From the NCBI GenBank assembly GCA_964518725.1, contig CAZFKP010000004.1, positions 1 to 64,000 on the forward strand: 64,000 bases of DNA, in the 5' to 3' direction. This document shows, piece after piece, positions 35,956-45,601 of the stretch. The stretch comes from JANRKF01 sp964518725 (GTDB lineage Bacteria > Pseudomonadota > Alphaproteobacteria > Rickettsiales > SXRF01). The notes below the pieces were generated by a model. That model had not been told where the DNA came from. It made no database searches and saw only the letters and a list, made by a program, of their open reading frames with translations. Positions within the stretch are counted from its first letter, which is position 1. Each line of letters starts with the position of its first letter. A program made the translations under genes and the position numbers.

Positions 35956-37276
35956 CGTCCACGTGATCGGCGCCGGACTCGCTGGCAGTGAGGCAGCATG
36001 GCAATTGGCGGAGATGGGCATTGACGTGGTGCTGCACGAAATGCGCGGCATCAAGGCGACCGAAGCGCACAAAACCGCCGATTGCGCCGAGCTGGTGTGC
36101 TCCAATTCGTTTCGTTCGGACGACCACACGCGCAATGCCGTCGGCCTGCTCCATCAGGAAATGCGCTTGTGCAATTCCCTGATTATGGCGATGGCGGATA
36201 TTCATAAAGTCCCCGCCGGCGGAGCGCTTGCGGTGGATCGGGAAATGTTCGCCGCCGCCGTCACCGAGAAACTCAAAAACCATCCGCGCATCACCTTTGC
36301 CTACGAAGAAATTTCCACGCTGCCGATCGAAGGCCACACCATCATCGCCACCGGCCCCCTCACCTCTCCCGCACTCTCTCAGGCCATCCTCGCCCATACC
36401 GGACAGGAGTATCTTGCCTTCTTCGATGCCATCGCGCCGATTGTCACCCGTGAATCGATCGATATGGAGAAGGCATGGTTCCAGTCGCGCTACGATAAAG
36501 GGGATGGCAAAGACTACATCAACTGCCCGATGACCAAGGATCAATATTACGCCTTCATTGATGCGCTGAACGGCGGCGAGAAAACCGATTTCAAGGAATG
36601 GGAAACCAACACACCTTATTTTGAAGGCTGCCTACCAATCGAAGTGATGGCCTCACGCGGCAAGGAAACCCTTGCCTTCGGGCCGATGAAACCCGTCGGC
36701 CTCACCAATCCGCACTCGCCGGAGAAGCCATACGCCGTGGTACAGCTACGACAGGATAACAAGCTCGGCACGCTCTATAATATGGTCGGCTTTCAAACCA
36801 AGCTCAAGTACGGCGCACAACAGGAAATCTTCCGCACCATTCCCGGATTGGAAAACGCCGAGTTCGCACGCCTCGGCGGCCTGCACCGCAACACCTTCAT
36901 CAATTCGCCCATCCTGCTCGATGGCGCACTTCGTTTAAAAACCGCGCCGCACATCCGCTTCGCCGGACAGATCACCGGCTGCGAAGGTTATGTGGAAAGC
37001 GCCAGCGTCGGCCTGATGGCCGGTCGATTCCTCGCCGATGAAATCGCCGGACGCACCATTACCGCGCCACCCCCAACCACTGCCATGGGCGCGCTGCTTT
37101 CGCACATCACCGGCGGAGCGGATGCCAAAACCTTCCAACCGATGAATGTGAATTTCGGATTATTTCCGCCGATGAAAATCAGCAAGGACAAACGCGCAGC
37201 CGCCATGTGCGGGCGGGCGCTGCATGATTGCCGGCAGTGGCTTACCGCTTGTGAACAGCAGCGAATTCATCCCTGA
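35948..37276 (+). CDS. trmFO: Methylenetetrahydrofolate-tRNA-(uracil-5-)-methyltransferase TrmFO
   Basis: 442 aa. The FAD-binding N-terminus [20 protein letters not shown] is followed by [16 protein letters not shown] near residue 45-60, the conserved segment of TrmFO/GidA relatives with the catalytic cysteine. [16 protein letters not shown] near 337 binds the folate/FAD region. The enzyme makes m5U54 in the tRNA T-loop using methylene-THF. Its presence instead of TrmA is usual in alphaproteobacteria. It shares its first 8 bases with the end of hisN and its last 35 with the convergent phosphoesterase gene. Confidence 0.93.
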   Translation: MTDVHVIGAGLAGSEAAWQLAEMGIDVVLHEMRGIKATEAHKTADCAELVCSNSFRSDDHTRNAVGLLHQEMRLCNSLIMAMADIHKVPAGGALAVDREMFAAAVTEKLKNHPRITFAYEEISTLPIEGHTIIATGPLTSPALSQAILAHTGQEYLAFFDAIAPIVTRESIDMEKAWFQSRYDKGDGKDYINCPMTKDQYYAFIDALNGGEKTDFKEWETNTPYFEGCLPIEVMASRGKETLAFGPMKPVGLTNPHSPEKPYAVVQLRQDNKLGTLYNMVGFQTKLKYGAQQEIFRTIPGLENAEFARLGGLHRNTFINSPILLDGALRLKTAPHIRFAGQITGCEGYVESASVGLMAGRFLADEIAGRTITAPPPTTAMGALLSHITGGADAKTFQPMNVNFGLFPPMKISKDKRAAAMCGRALHDCRQWLTACEQQRIHP

Positions 37277-38255
37277 ACTGCTTGTAACCGCCACCCCGAC
37301 CAAGCAGCCTGGCGTAGGCTTCCCAGCTGCGCGTCGGGTCGACAATATATTGGTGGTAGGGAACCAGGTCGTGCGTCTGTCCGGCGTGGTCGATTTCGGC
37401 GGCAATGAAGCCGAGCTCGCGCCGTTTATTGTCGAACCCCTTGGTCACGCCGCCGGTATTGTGGTAGCATACGCCGTTGATCTCATGCGATGAGAATTTG
37501 ACATGCGTATGCCCGAAACACACATGCTTGACCCGCGAGAACAAGGCGTTGGTAAGCAGTTGCGGCGCACCATCAACCAGCACATGAAATAGCTGGTCTT
37601 CTTTTTTATATTGCCCGGCCTCAAAGCGGCTGCCCTTATCGGCACGATCGAGCAACGAATCGCTTACACAGTGCGCGGTCACTTCCGGCGCGGCTTTCTT
37701 CTTGATATATGTCATGAGGCGCGGCGTACCCTCAACCGCGCTGGCGATCCACGTATGTCCGGGGAAATTATCTTTACCGTGCGGTTTTTTCGGACGGATC
37801 TTATCGGTCTGCCCGCGCCCCTGCAAATCACCGTGGGTAAACAACGTGTCGCCAACCATGATCGCTTCTGGATGCCATTCAAACTGGTCAGGAAATTGCT
37901 GTTGCAACATGTCGAGGCGTTCGCGGAACCCGGGAACATTTTCGTGGTTGCCAAGCACGTAGTGAAACCGGCAATTGGCAGGCGCGTGCTCTATCCAGTC
38001 GATGAGCTTTTCAATCGCATGGTCGATGGCAAGCTTTACATGTTTTTTGCCTTTATGGTATTCATCGAGCAACTCAAAAATATCGCCATTCAACACCACA
38101 TGCTGTGCACGCGACTTGGCAAGGTCAAACACGCGTTGGATTTTTTTCTTCTCAAACCGACTGACTTTGGCGCCGATGTGCAAATCCGAAACTGCCACGA
38201 TATATTCCGGCGGCGGAACAGCGGTCAAAACATTAATATCGGCAGGTGTTTCCAT
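37242..38255 (-). CDS. Calcineurin-like metallophosphoesterase
   Basis: 337 aa. All motifs of the superfamily are present in order: VSDLHIGA near residue 22 (D-x-H), [11 protein letters not shown] near 57 (GD), [10 protein letters not shown] near 100 (GNHE), FTHGD near 138 and FGHTHVKF near 250 (GHTH). It resembles LpxH-type UDP-2,3-diacylglucosamine hydrolases in the order of motifs but is longer and its substrate cannot be fixed. It overlaps the trmFO 3' end by 35 bp tail to tail. Single-gene unit. Confidence 0.8.
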   Translation of the reverse strand: METPADINVLTAVPPPEYIVAVSDLHIGAKVSRFEKKKIQRVFDLAKSRAQHVVLNGDIFELLDEYHKGKKHVKLAIDHAIEKLIDWIEHAPANCRFHYVLGNHENVPGFRERLDMLQQQFPDQFEWHPEAIMVGDTLFTHGDLQGRGQTDKIRPKKPHGKDNFPGHTWIASAVEGTPRLMTYIKKKAAPEVTAHCVSDSLLDRADKGSRFEAGQYKKEDQLFHVLVDGAPQLLTNALFSRVKHVCFGHTHVKFSSHEINGVCYHNTGGVTKGFDNKRRELGFIAAEIDHAGQTHDLVPYHQYIVDPTRSWEAYARLLGRGGGYKQFRDEFAAVHKR

Positions 38256-38307
38256 GCCAATATATTAACATCGTTAACCACTATGGCTACTGCAAATTTT
38301 GCATGGC

Positions 38308-38763
38308 TTAGGCGAAAAACAGCCGGATAACCAGCCATAAACGGCGCTTGTTGCCATAATTTGCCCGATGGCGGGCGATGATGCTCTCCGCCCTCTGCCA
38401 ACACACGTTATCAACCGTCAATTCCGGCGGATTTTCAGGCATCTCCGGCCATGCCTCGCGGTAGCGATCCACCAGCGCTGTAAGCGTCGCAGGCGCAATG
38501 CCGCCATCCGCAAGCGCCACAAGCACCGGATGCTGACGCGGCTTGCCCTCCGCCAGCGCATCGAGCGATTCGCGCCACCACGCATAACGTATATGACCGA
38601 TCATTTCCTCGCTGACATGCTGGTGGATATGCTTCAGTTCGGCATCAAGCGCATAGTAAGGAATCGCCTCCGGCGCAAACGCGCATTGCAAGTAGCGCGG
38701 GTAATCATGCGTCTTGATAAGGTTTTTACAGTATTGAATCGGATCGGAGGTTGAATCTTCCAT
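38308..38763 (-). CDS. Short squalene/phytoene synthase-like protein (possibly truncated)
   Basis: 151 aa. The N-terminal part (YCKNLIKTHDYPRYLQCAFAPEAIPYYALDAEL) and MIGHIRYAWWRESLD near residue 55 are the first third of the squalene/phytoene synthase fold, as in the SQS/PSY-family proteins of alphaproteobacteria. Full-length members are 250-300 aa; the aspartate-rich second half is missing and the protein ends in ordinary sequence (RRLWLVIRLFFA). It is therefore a short family variant or a 3'-truncated gene. It lies 52 bp upstream of the phosphoesterase gene on the same strand. Confidence 0.6.
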   Translation of the reverse strand: MEDSTSDPIQYCKNLIKTHDYPRYLQCAFAPEAIPYYALDAELKHIHQHVSEEMIGHIRYAWWRESLDALAEGKPRQHPVLVALADGGIAPATLTALVDRYREAWPEMPENPPELTVDNVCWQRAESIIARHRANYGNKRRLWLVIRLFFA

Positions 38764-38894
38764 GAAAACATCCTACATCTGACCCCATGCATACGACAAG
38801 GCGTGATTTCTGCAAGATACTCACGGCCGCTTTCATCACCGCGGGTGGCGTTGCACGTAACGTTGCCGCCGCCACACCAACCAAGGAGACAATT

Positions 38895-39488
38895 ATGACC
38901 TTCACCCTTCCCGAACTGCCTTACGCAACGAATGCGCTTGAACCGCACATGAGCGCCAACACCTTTTCGTTCCACCATGCGAAGCACCATAATGCTTACG
39001 TCACCAACCTGAATAACCTGATCAAAGACACGCCGCTGGCCGGAAAATCGCTCGAGGACATCATCATGGAGTCAGCGAGCGACGCGAGCAAGGCCGGTAT
39101 CTTCAACAATGCCGCGCAGGTCTGGAACCATACCTTCTTCTGGCATTCGATGAAACCGAATGGCGGTGGTGCACCCACAGGAAAAATCGCCGAGAAAATC
39201 ACCGCTGACTTTGGTTCCTTTGACGCGTTCAAGGATGCCTTCAAGCAAGCTGCCGCCACCCAATTTGGCAGCGGCTGGGCATGGCTCGTCGTTGGCAAGG
39301 ATGGCAAACTCAAAGTCACCAAAACCGGCAACGCCGACCTGCCGATGGCGCATGGCGAAAAAGCACTCCTCACCATTGATGTGTGGGAGCACGCCTACTA
39401 TCTCGACTACCAGAACCGCCGCCCGGATTTCGTCACGGCCTACCTCGATCATCTGGTAAATTGGGAATTTGCTGAGAAAAATCTTTAA
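38895..39488 (+). CDS. sodB: Superoxide dismutase, Fe type
   Basis: 197 aa from the ATG with an AAGGAG ribosome binding site 6 bases upstream. Metal ligands are His in [12 protein letters not shown] near residue 26, His in [11 protein letters not shown] near 77, and Asp and His in [13 protein letters not shown] near 160-168. Gln in [12 protein letters not shown] near 142 and the surrounding residues favour Fe over Mn. It removes superoxide in the cytoplasm. An in-frame extension to an ATG at 38787 would add a Tat-like leader (see findings). It converges on tsaC. Confidence 0.93.
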   Translation: MTFTLPELPYATNALEPHMSANTFSFHHAKHHNAYVTNLNNLIKDTPLAGKSLEDIIMESASDASKAGIFNNAAQVWNHTFFWHSMKPNGGGAPTGKIAEKITADFGSFDAFKDAFKQAAATQFGSGWAWLVVGKDGKLKVTKTGNADLPMAHGEKALLTIDVWEHAYYLDYQNRRPDFVTAYLDHLVNWEFAEKNL

Positions 39489-39502
39489 GTTGCTTCATGA
39501 CT

Positions 39503-39563
39503 GGCTCATGCTGCTGCATTCGCATCACGTTATCGCCGCGTGCGGCGGCGATAACCATGAGCC
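39503..39563. repeat. Long imperfect hairpin downstream of sodB
   Basis: An 11-bp perfect stem GTTATCGCCGC (39529-39539) with GCGGCGATAAC (39545-39555) around a GTGCG loop. It is embedded in an outer 8-bp inverted pair GGCTCATG (39503-39510) with CATGAGCC (39556-39563). There is no T-run, so it is not a standard terminator. It lies just before the second copy of the dispersed repeat. Confidence 0.6.
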
Positions 39564-39603
39564 TGCATTACGGAAGTAGCGCTGCCTGGCGCAGCGCGAT
39601 GTC

Positions 39604-39669
39604 ATGAGAGCGCAGGAGCGCGAACCAGCCTTGAGCGCGTCCCATGGGGCGGCCAGCAGGCCGCACCGG
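39604..39669 (+). repeat. Dispersed structured repeat, copy 2
   Basis: Matches the minus strand of 23091-23157 with about 80% identity. Both hairpins are conserved, and the second stem (GCGGCC-AGCA-GGCCGC) differs from copy 1 by paired changes that keep it perfect. Like copy 1 it lies between two convergent genes, here sodB and tsaC. Confidence 0.7.
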
Positions 39670-39676
39670 GGACAAC

Positions 39677-40588
39677 TTAACGAACAGCAGCACGCTGCAA
39701 CCGGTCATTGATCGCAATGCCCAGTCCTTCCATCGGGATGGGCGAGACGGCAATGCGGGTGGCGGTTTTATCCAGCACGCGTAACATCGCAAATAAATTA
39801 GCGGCGGCCTCGGTGAGGTCGCCGTTTTTGCTTAAATTCAAGTCGCCCTCGGCACTGCCAAATGCGAGCAGCGTTTCTCCCGCTTCCGCATTTTCCGCAT
39901 TCAAGCGCACGATCGCATTCGGCGCATAATGGCTTTCTAACATGCCGGGGGATTTGATCGCCCCGTCACCCGATAGCCGCACGGCGCCGATAACCCCTTC
40001 GATCATCGCCTTCGTCACGCTCCCCGGACGCAAAATCACCGGTGCATTGCCCGACAGATCGAGCACCGTCGATTCAATCCCCACCGAGCACGCCCCGCCA
40101 TCAAGAATCATCGCCAACTTGTCGCCGAGCTCTTCTTCCACATGGCGTGCCAATGTCGGGCTGACGCGGCCGGAACGGTTCGCGCTCGGTGCCGCAAGCG
40201 GCAAGCCGCTTGCGGCGAGCAATGCCTGCGCCAACGGATGATCCGGCGCACGCAACGCAATGCAATCCAGACCAGCGCCAACCAGCAGTGATAGCTGGCA
40301 ATCGTCGCGTCGCGGCAGGATGATGGTGAGCGCACCCGGCCAGAACGCCGCCATCAACCGTTCCGCATCCGGATTGAATTTCCCGTGTAGAAACGCTGTC
40401 GCAGCATCGGACACATGGGTGATGAGCGGATTGAATTGCGGCCGTTGTTTCGCTGCGTAGATTCGCGCCACCGCCGCATCATCGAGTGCATTGGCACCCA
40501 GCCCGTACACCGTTTCGGTGGGGAAGGCGACCAGCTTGCCGGCACGCAACAATGCGGCGGCTGTTTCGATTTGGGAATGCTGTATCAT
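39677..40588 (-). CDS. tsaC: L-threonylcarbamoyladenylate synthase, Sua5/YwlC type
   Basis: 303 aa. The YrdC domain covers residues 5-195, with KLVAFPTETVYGLGANAL near 18-35, KQRPQFNPLITHV near 48-60 and PSANRSGRVSPT near 135. The additional C-terminal 100 residues form the Sua5 domain, which distinguishes the long form from the short TsaC/YrdC. It makes threonylcarbamoyl-AMP for t6A37 of tRNAs that read ANN codons; its partner tsaD is 1.6 kb away in this window. It converges on sodB. Confidence 0.93.
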   Translation of the reverse strand: MIQHSQIETAAALLRAGKLVAFPTETVYGLGANALDDAAVARIYAAKQRPQFNPLITHVSDAATAFLHGKFNPDAERLMAAFWPGALTIILPRRDDCQLSLLVGAGLDCIALRAPDHPLAQALLAASGLPLAAPSANRSGRVSPTLARHVEEELGDKLAMILDGGACSVGIESTVLDLSGNAPVILRPGSVTKAMIEGVIGAVRLSGDGAIKSPGMLESHYAPNAIVRLNAENAEAGETLLAFGSAEGDLNLSKNGDLTEAAANLFAMLRVLDKTATRIAVSPIPMEGLGIAINDRLQRAAVR

Positions 40589-40673
40589 GTGGTGTTTTAT
40601 CGCTTTACTACTACATACGGTTGTCTAGAATAACCGGCAGAGTATGCTGCAAAAAACCTAAGGGAGCAAGCCT

Positions 40674-41354
40674 ATGTCAAAAGTCATCACTATTGCACAA
40701 CAAAAAGGCGGAGCCGGGAAAACCACGGTAGCCGTGCATCTGGCCGTAGCGCTTGCACAGAAGGGCAACCGCGTGGCAGTGCTTGACATCGACCCGCAAG
40801 GCAGCCTGAGCTACTGGCATTCCATCCGCGAAAAGCGATTCGGCGAAGGCTATACCGGGCTCACACACATGGCGGTTTCCGGATGGCGCGTGGCAAGCGA
40901 AGTGTCGCGCATGAGGAAACAATGCGACTTCATTATCATCGATTCTCCACCCCACACCGAGACCGAAGCGCGCACGGCGATCCGCGCCGCCGATCTCATC
41001 CTCATCCCGGTGCAGCCAAGCCCGACCGATTTATGGGCGACCAAACCGACGCTTGAACTAGCCAAAGCCGAGCGCGTGCCGGTGAGAGTATTGCTCAACC
41101 GCGTGTCGGCCAATTCCAAGCTCGCGGCGAAAATTGCCGATGACCTTGATTGCCTCGCCGAAACCACGCTCGGCAACCGCGTGTTGTTTGCCTCGTCGCT
41201 GCTGGAAGGCCGCGCAGCGACCGAGGTGGATCCCAACAGCGCCGCGGCTGGTGAAGTGAAGAGCCTGGTAAAAGAAGTAATGAAGCTGTTCAAAACCGAC
41301 GAGCCAGAAGTCACCGAGAAGAAATCCAAGAAAAAAGAATTAGAGTCGGCGTAA
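40674..41354 (+). CDS. ParA/MinD-like partition ATPase
   Basis: 226 aa. The deviant Walker A KGGAGKTTVAVHLA is at residues 11-24 (lysine signature of ParA), and DPQGSLSYW near 41 and IIIDSPPHTETE near 90 give the A' and B motifs. It is short and lacks an N-terminal HTH, so it belongs to the orphan ParA-like group that positions proteins or plasmid/chromosome cargo. No parB neighbour is present. An AAGGGAG ribosome binding site precedes the ATG. Its 3' end overlaps the convergent hemC by 15 bp. Confidence 0.85.
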   Translation: MSKVITIAQQKGGAGKTTVAVHLAVALAQKGNRVAVLDIDPQGSLSYWHSIREKRFGEGYTGLTHMAVSGWRVASEVSRMRKQCDFIIIDSPPHTETEARTAIRAADLILIPVQPSPTDLWATKPTLELAKAERVPVRVLLNRVSANSKLAAKIADDLDCLAETTLGNRVLFASSLLEGRAATEVDPNSAAAGEVKSLVKEVMKLFKTDEPEVTEKKSKKKELESA

Positions 41355-42206
41355 CGTTTCGCCCGCTTCTTTCCCCAGCATTTCTGCATCCTTTGGGTCG
41401 CCTGCGATATGGGTGCGTTTGACATCGCGCCCGTCGGGGCTGGCGATCAGGCCATTAAATTGCAACACCCCATCCTCAATGCGCGCATAGCCAGCAATCG
41501 GCGTGCGGCAGGAGCCGTCGAGCACACGCAGGAAGGCGCGCTCGCAGGTGACCGCCGCCATGGTCGCAGCACAGTTGATTGCCGCCAGCATTTTGAGCGT
41601 CGCTGCATCGTTCGCCCGGCATTCGATGCCGATCGCGCCCTGCGCCACCGCCGGCAAACATTCCGTAACCGGAATGGTGTGCGCGGTGATGTCGTGAATA
41701 TGCAGCCGATTCAGGCCTGCGCGTGCGAGCATCGTGGCGTCGGCAATTCCGCCCTCGATTTTGTCGATACGGGTCTGCACGTTGCCGCGCAGGGGAACGA
41801 TTTCAAGGTCAGGACGCAGGTGCAGTACCTGTGCTGCCCGCCGAAGTGACGATGTGCCGAATTTCCCGCCACGCGGCAGGTCGGTAATGCGTGCGGCGGT
41901 TTTGCAGATCAGCACATCGCGCACATCTTCACGCGGCAGCACACAGGCAATCACCAGCCCATCCGGCAGTACGGTTGGCATGTCTTTCAGTGAATGCACC
42001 GCAATATCCACCGCACCCGCAAGCAACGCCTCTTCCAGCTCTTTGGTGAACAACCCCTTGCCCCCAAGCTCCGACAGGGGCTGGCTAAGGAATGCATCGC
42101 CGCTGGTGGTCATCGCAACCAGCTCGCCGCCGCCAAGCAAGGTAGAGACTTCCTTGGCCTGCGCCAAGGCCAGCGGACTCTTTCGGGTGGCTATTTTGAT
42201 GGTCAT
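41340..42206 (-). CDS. hemC: Porphobilinogen deaminase (hydroxymethylbilane synthase)
   Basis: 288 aa from MTIKIATRKSPLALAQA, the canonical start; the longer frame has no support. The substrate-binding KDMPTVLPDGL near residue 73, FGTSSLRRAAQV near 118 and PLRGNVQTRI near 140 are conserved. The cysteine that carries the dipyrromethane cofactor is in LDGSCRTPIAG near 225. It polymerises four porphobilinogens in heme synthesis. It is divergent from tsaD with a 29-bp gap, so the two share a tiny promoter region. Confidence 0.93.
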   Translation of the reverse strand: MTIKIATRKSPLALAQAKEVSTLLGGGELVAMTTSGDAFLSQPLSELGGKGLFTKELEEALLAGAVDIAVHSLKDMPTVLPDGLVIACVLPREDVRDVLICKTAARITDLPRGGKFGTSSLRRAAQVLHLRPDLEIVPLRGNVQTRIDKIEGGIADATMLARAGLNRLHIHDITAHTIPVTECLPAVAQGAIGIECRANDAATLKMLAAINCAATMAAVTCERAFLRVLDGSCRTPIAGYARIEDGVLQFNGLIASPDGRDVKRTHIAGDPKDAEMLGKEAGETLRRL

Positions 42207-42235
42207 GATTGGATGATTACTATATATCTGGCGCC

Positions 42236-43231
42236 ATGACAACCATACTAGGCATTGAAACCAGCTGCGACGAAACTGCCGCCGCAATTGTGACAAGTAG
42301 CCGCGAGATTCGCGCCAACATTGTGCTTTCGCAACTAGCGGAACATGCAGCTTACGGCGGCGTCGTGCCCGAAATCGCCGCGCGCGCCCATATGGAAAGC
42401 ATTGAGCGCATCATTGACGAGGCGTTGAAAACCGCCAACTGTAGTTTTTCCGATCTCGACGCCATCGCCGTGACCGGCGGACCCGGCCTCATCGGCGGCG
42501 TCATTGTCGGCGTCATGACCGCGAAAGCCATCGCCAGCGTGCATGACAAACCCTTCATCGCCGTGAACCATCTGGAAGGCCACGCGCTTACTGTCCGCCT
42601 AACTAACGATGTCGCATTTCCGTATTTAATGCTGCTCGCCTCCGGTGGGCATTGCCAGTTCCTGATCGTGCTTGGGGTTGGGAATTATACCCTGCTTGGC
42701 GGCACGGTGGATGACGCACTCGGCGAAGCCTTCGACAAGGTGGCGAAGATGCTTGGCCTGCCGCAGCCCGGCGGCCCGGCGGTGGAAATACTGGCGAAAG
42801 CGGGAAATCCAAACGCCTTCGACTTCCCGGTTCCGATGAAAGGCCGCGAGGGGTGCGACCTCTCCTTCTCCGGCCTAAAAACTGCCGTACGATTAGCACT
42901 TCCCGGTGCCCGCAAAGAAGACATTTGCGCATCGTTTCAGCGCACTGCCTGTGATGCGCTCATCGACCGCGCAAAAAACGCCATCGCCATATTCAAATCG
43001 CAACACCCGGATAGCGCGCAATTTGTCCTCGCCGGGGGTGTTGCAGCCAATCAAACAGTGCGGGCATCCCTCACCGGGTTACTGGCGGAATATGGCATGG
43101 AGTTGGTGGCACCGCCCATCAAACTCTGCACCGACAACGCCGCCATGATCGCCTGGGCGGGCGTGGAACGTTTCGGGCAAAGAATGGTCGACGGCATGGA
43201 TTTCGAGCCCCGTGCCCGCTGGCCGTTGTAA
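42236..43231 (+). CDS. tsaD: tRNA N6-adenosine threonylcarbamoyltransferase TsaD
   Basis: 331 aa from [19 protein letters not shown]; the upstream ATG at 42209 falls in the intergenic region. The iron-binding HLEGH motif ([10 protein letters not shown]) lies near residue 110, and the ATP-binding ASGGHCQFL near 135 and [15 protein letters not shown] segment ([12 protein letters not shown]) near 265 are conserved. It transfers threonylcarbamoyl from the TsaC product to A37. The gene pair hemC/tsaD head to head is common in alphaproteobacteria. Confidence 0.95.
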   Translation: MTTILGIETSCDETAAAIVTSSREIRANIVLSQLAEHAAYGGVVPEIAARAHMESIERIIDEALKTANCSFSDLDAIAVTGGPGLIGGVIVGVMTAKAIASVHDKPFIAVNHLEGHALTVRLTNDVAFPYLMLLASGGHCQFLIVLGVGNYTLLGGTVDDALGEAFDKVAKMLGLPQPGGPAVEILAKAGNPNAFDFPVPMKGREGCDLSFSGLKTAVRLALPGARKEDICASFQRTACDALIDRAKNAIAIFKSQHPDSAQFVLAGGVAANQTVRASLTGLLAEYGMELVAPPIKLCTDNAAMIAWAGVERFGQRMVDGMDFEPRARWPL

Positions 43232-43255
43232 AAAATCCTCTACAGGCACCGAATG

Positions 43256-44026
43256 CTAAAGCATGCCGGAATTGCGGATGATATTGCGCGCAGGTGTGCT
43301 TGCCAGGAACACCATGAAATGGCGCGCCGCTTCCATATTATCGCCAGCGACCACCACCGCATAATACATGATCGGACTATGGCCGGATTCTGAGAACACA
43401 TCCACCACCTTGGCATCCTCCAGGAGCAGCGCCTGCGCGTAGAGCATGACGGTGAATGCACCGCGTGTCGTCACCTGCTCGATCATCTCATCCATGCTTT
43501 TCAGGTAGAGGGTATACGGCTCCAGCACATCGAGCGCGCCGACACTACGCAGTGATTCGCGCGCGAATTTTCCTTCCGGCACATATTCAGGATTTCCGAT
43601 CAGGAGCAGCGGTTCGGAATTCATCGCATGCACCAGCGGCGCCGCCATGAAGTTATTGGTCAGCTTCAGGGTAATATCCGACGATGCCGGCCCCACCAGC
43701 GCCATGCGCCCGCGACCAAACTCCATTTTAGAATAAATATCGATCAGCCCCTGCGTCTGCAAATCCTCGATCCACCGCGCATCCGAAGTAATCAGCACAT
43801 CGGCCGCCGCCCCCTCCTGGATTTGCAGCACCTGCTCCCGCCGGTCGGTATAGGAAGTCGTCACGCTGATATTCTGCTGCCGCGCATAATCGCGGGCGAG
43901 CTTGGAAACGGCAATGCTTGCGCTGTTGTCGGCCAGGATGGTCAGGCTGGAAAGCGCCTGCGCCGGTGCGCTACACAGTAAAACGCTGGCGAAAGCGAGC
44001 AAGGTTTTCTTTGGAAATGTGCACAT
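43256..44026 (-). CDS. modA: Molybdate-type ABC transporter substrate-binding protein
   Basis: 256 aa from MCTFPKK; ATGs at 44044 and 44050 would lengthen the N-terminus inside hflX. A signal peptide (KTLLAFASVLLCSAPAQA) is followed by the ModA core SSLTILADNSASIAVSKLARDYA and ADVLITSDARWIEDL near residue 80, which binds the oxyanion. It should deliver molybdate or tungstate to a ModB permease, but neither modB nor modC is present here. The gene overlaps the 3' end of hflX by 56 bp, which supports co-transcription. Confidence 0.8.
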   Translation of the reverse strand: MCTFPKKTLLAFASVLLCSAPAQALSSLTILADNSASIAVSKLARDYARQQNISVTTSYTDRREQVLQIQEGAAADVLITSDARWIEDLQTQGLIDIYSKMEFGRGRMALVGPASSDITLKLTNNFMAAPLVHAMNSEPLLLIGNPEYVPEGKFARESLRSVGALDVLEPYTLYLKSMDEMIEQVTTRGAFTVMLYAQALLLEDAKVVDVFSESGHSPIMYYAVVVAGDNMEAARHFMVFLASTPARNIIRNSGML

Positions 44027-45233
44027 GAAGTGTAATGGTTTCATCGTCATCCACCGTTTGTTTTCCTACTGTAGCATGTGCATGCATCCAGGCAAGCGCC
44101 TTGCCGTCGGCAAGCGGCAGGGTCACGGAGATTTCCTCTAAGTAAAGATCGCGTAACAGGGTCGATACCGTATCACATAGCGCATCCACGCCCTCACCGG
44201 TAAGGGCTGACACAGCATGTGCGCCACGCGCAGCAAGCGATGCCCGGGCGCCGGCATCGAGCCGGTCGATCTTGTTGGCGACTTCGATCACATTGTCAGG
44301 CACAGCGTCGCTGCCGAACAACCGCCGCAGCACCTGCTCCACATCGCGCTTCTGCGCTTCGGAATCGGGATGGGCGACGTCGCGCACATGCACGAGCAGA
44401 TCGGCCTCCAGCACTTCCTCAAGTGTGGCGCGGAAGGCAGCCACCAGCTCCGTCGGCAGGTTGGAAACAAACCCTACCGTGTCGGAGAGAATGATTTTCT
44501 GGCCACCCGACAATGTCACCCCGCGCATGGTTGGATCGAGGGTGGCAAACAATTTATCCATCGCCATCACGCTCGCACCTGTAAGGCGGTTGAACAGGGT
44601 CGATTTCCCGGCGTTGGTATAGCCGACCAGAGCTACCACCGGATACGGCGTGTCACGGCGCACCTTGCGGTGCAGCTCACGGGTGCGCGTCACCTGCGTG
44701 AGCTGGTTTTTAATTTTTGCAATGCGGTCACGGATGAGCCGCCGGTCAATTTCGATTTGTGATTCACCGGGGCCGCCAAGGAATCCGAAGCCGCCGCGCT
44801 GGCGCTCAAGATGCGTCCAGCTTCGTACCAGCCGCGATTTCTGGTAATTGAGCGCCGCGAGTTCCACTTGTAATTTGCCCTCATGCGTGCGGGCGCGGGC
44901 GCCAAAGATTTCAAGAATCAGCGCCGTGCGGTCGATCACCTTGCACGCCCACGCCTTCTCCAGGTTGCGTTGCTGCACCGGCGAGAGCGCGTCATTGATC
45001 ACCACCAATTCGGCTTCTGCGTTTTTGATGTGCTCGGCCAGCTCTTCTACCTTCCCGCTGCCCATGAGAGTGGATGGCTTGGCTTCTGCGATGGTCACAA
45101 TCGCCGAACCGGCAATCTCCAAATCAATCGCAGCGGCAAGCCCCATGCCTTCTTCGAGCATCGCTTCGCCGTCGCGCAGATGATCTTTTGCGTGGCGTTT
45201 AAATTGCGGGTGGATGAGGAAGGTGCGGGTCAT
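43971..45233 (-). CDS. hflX: GTPase HflX
   Basis: 420 aa. The N-terminal HflX domain (residues 1-195) includes VVINDALSPVQQRNLEKAW. The G domain has G1 GYTNAGKSTLFNRLTG near 207, G3 DTVGFVSNLP near 248 and G4 ANKIDRLD near 318. HflX binds the 50S subunit and splits stalled ribosomes under stress. In most alphaproteobacteria hfq precedes it after ntrX; here two regulator genes stand in that place. Confidence 0.93.
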   Translation of the reverse strand: MTRTFLIHPQFKRHAKDHLRDGEAMLEEGMGLAAAIDLEIAGSAIVTIAEAKPSTLMGSGKVEELAEHIKNAEAELVVINDALSPVQQRNLEKAWACKVIDRTALILEIFGARARTHEGKLQVELAALNYQKSRLVRSWTHLERQRGGFGFLGGPGESQIEIDRRLIRDRIAKIKNQLTQVTRTRELHRKVRRDTPYPVVALVGYTNAGKSTLFNRLTGASVMAMDKLFATLDPTMRGVTLSGGQKIILSDTVGFVSNLPTELVAAFRATLEEVLEADLLVHVRDVAHPDSEAQKRDVEQVLRRLFGSDAVPDNVIEVANKIDRLDAGARASLAARGAHAVSALTGEGVDALCDTVSTLLRDLYLEEISVTLPLADGKALAWMHAHATVGKQTVDDDETITLHVHISKENLARFRQRFTV

Positions 45234-45262
45234 CGCCTTGTATGGTAGTTAAAATAATGCCC

Positions 45263-45589
45263 TCAGGCAATCGGACGATCACGATGTTGTTTCATAAAGT
45301 CATCATACACGTCCGCAATTAACTGGTCGGTTATTTCGTCGCCATCTTTGGAGAGCGCGCGCGAGAACTCTTCTGTCAAACGATAATAGCGAAAACTGCC
45401 TGAACCCCGGTCAAACTCCACAACACCGTCCGTTTGGCACCTATTTAACCGGGTTAAGATTGTAGAATGGGCTATACTCGTCACCGCCTCACATATGGCG
45501 CTCATACTCACCCCGGGATTATCATGAATAAGGCGCAGCAACGCGACTATTTCCGTGCGCTTCTTGCATTCCAGCTTCTCACTTTTCAT
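45263..45589 (-). CDS. Winged-helix DNA-binding protein
   Basis: 108 aa. Residues 10-80 have the helix pattern of a winged helix (EIVALLRLIHDNPGVSMSAICEAV, then SIAHSTILTRLNRCQTDGVVEFDRGSGSFRYYRLT), with the wing at SGSFRYYRL. This resembles ArsR/MarR-like regulators that lack an effector domain. It follows the pseudo-receiver gene after 12 bp, so the two are likely one unit. Its target is unknown. It has lower GC than its neighbours. Confidence 0.7.
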   Translation of the reverse strand: MKSEKLECKKRTEIVALLRLIHDNPGVSMSAICEAVTSIAHSTILTRLNRCQTDGVVEFDRGSGSFRYYRLTEEFSRALSKDGDEITDQLIADVYDDFMKQHRDRPIA

Positions 45590-45601
45590 CGCACTAAAAC
45601 A

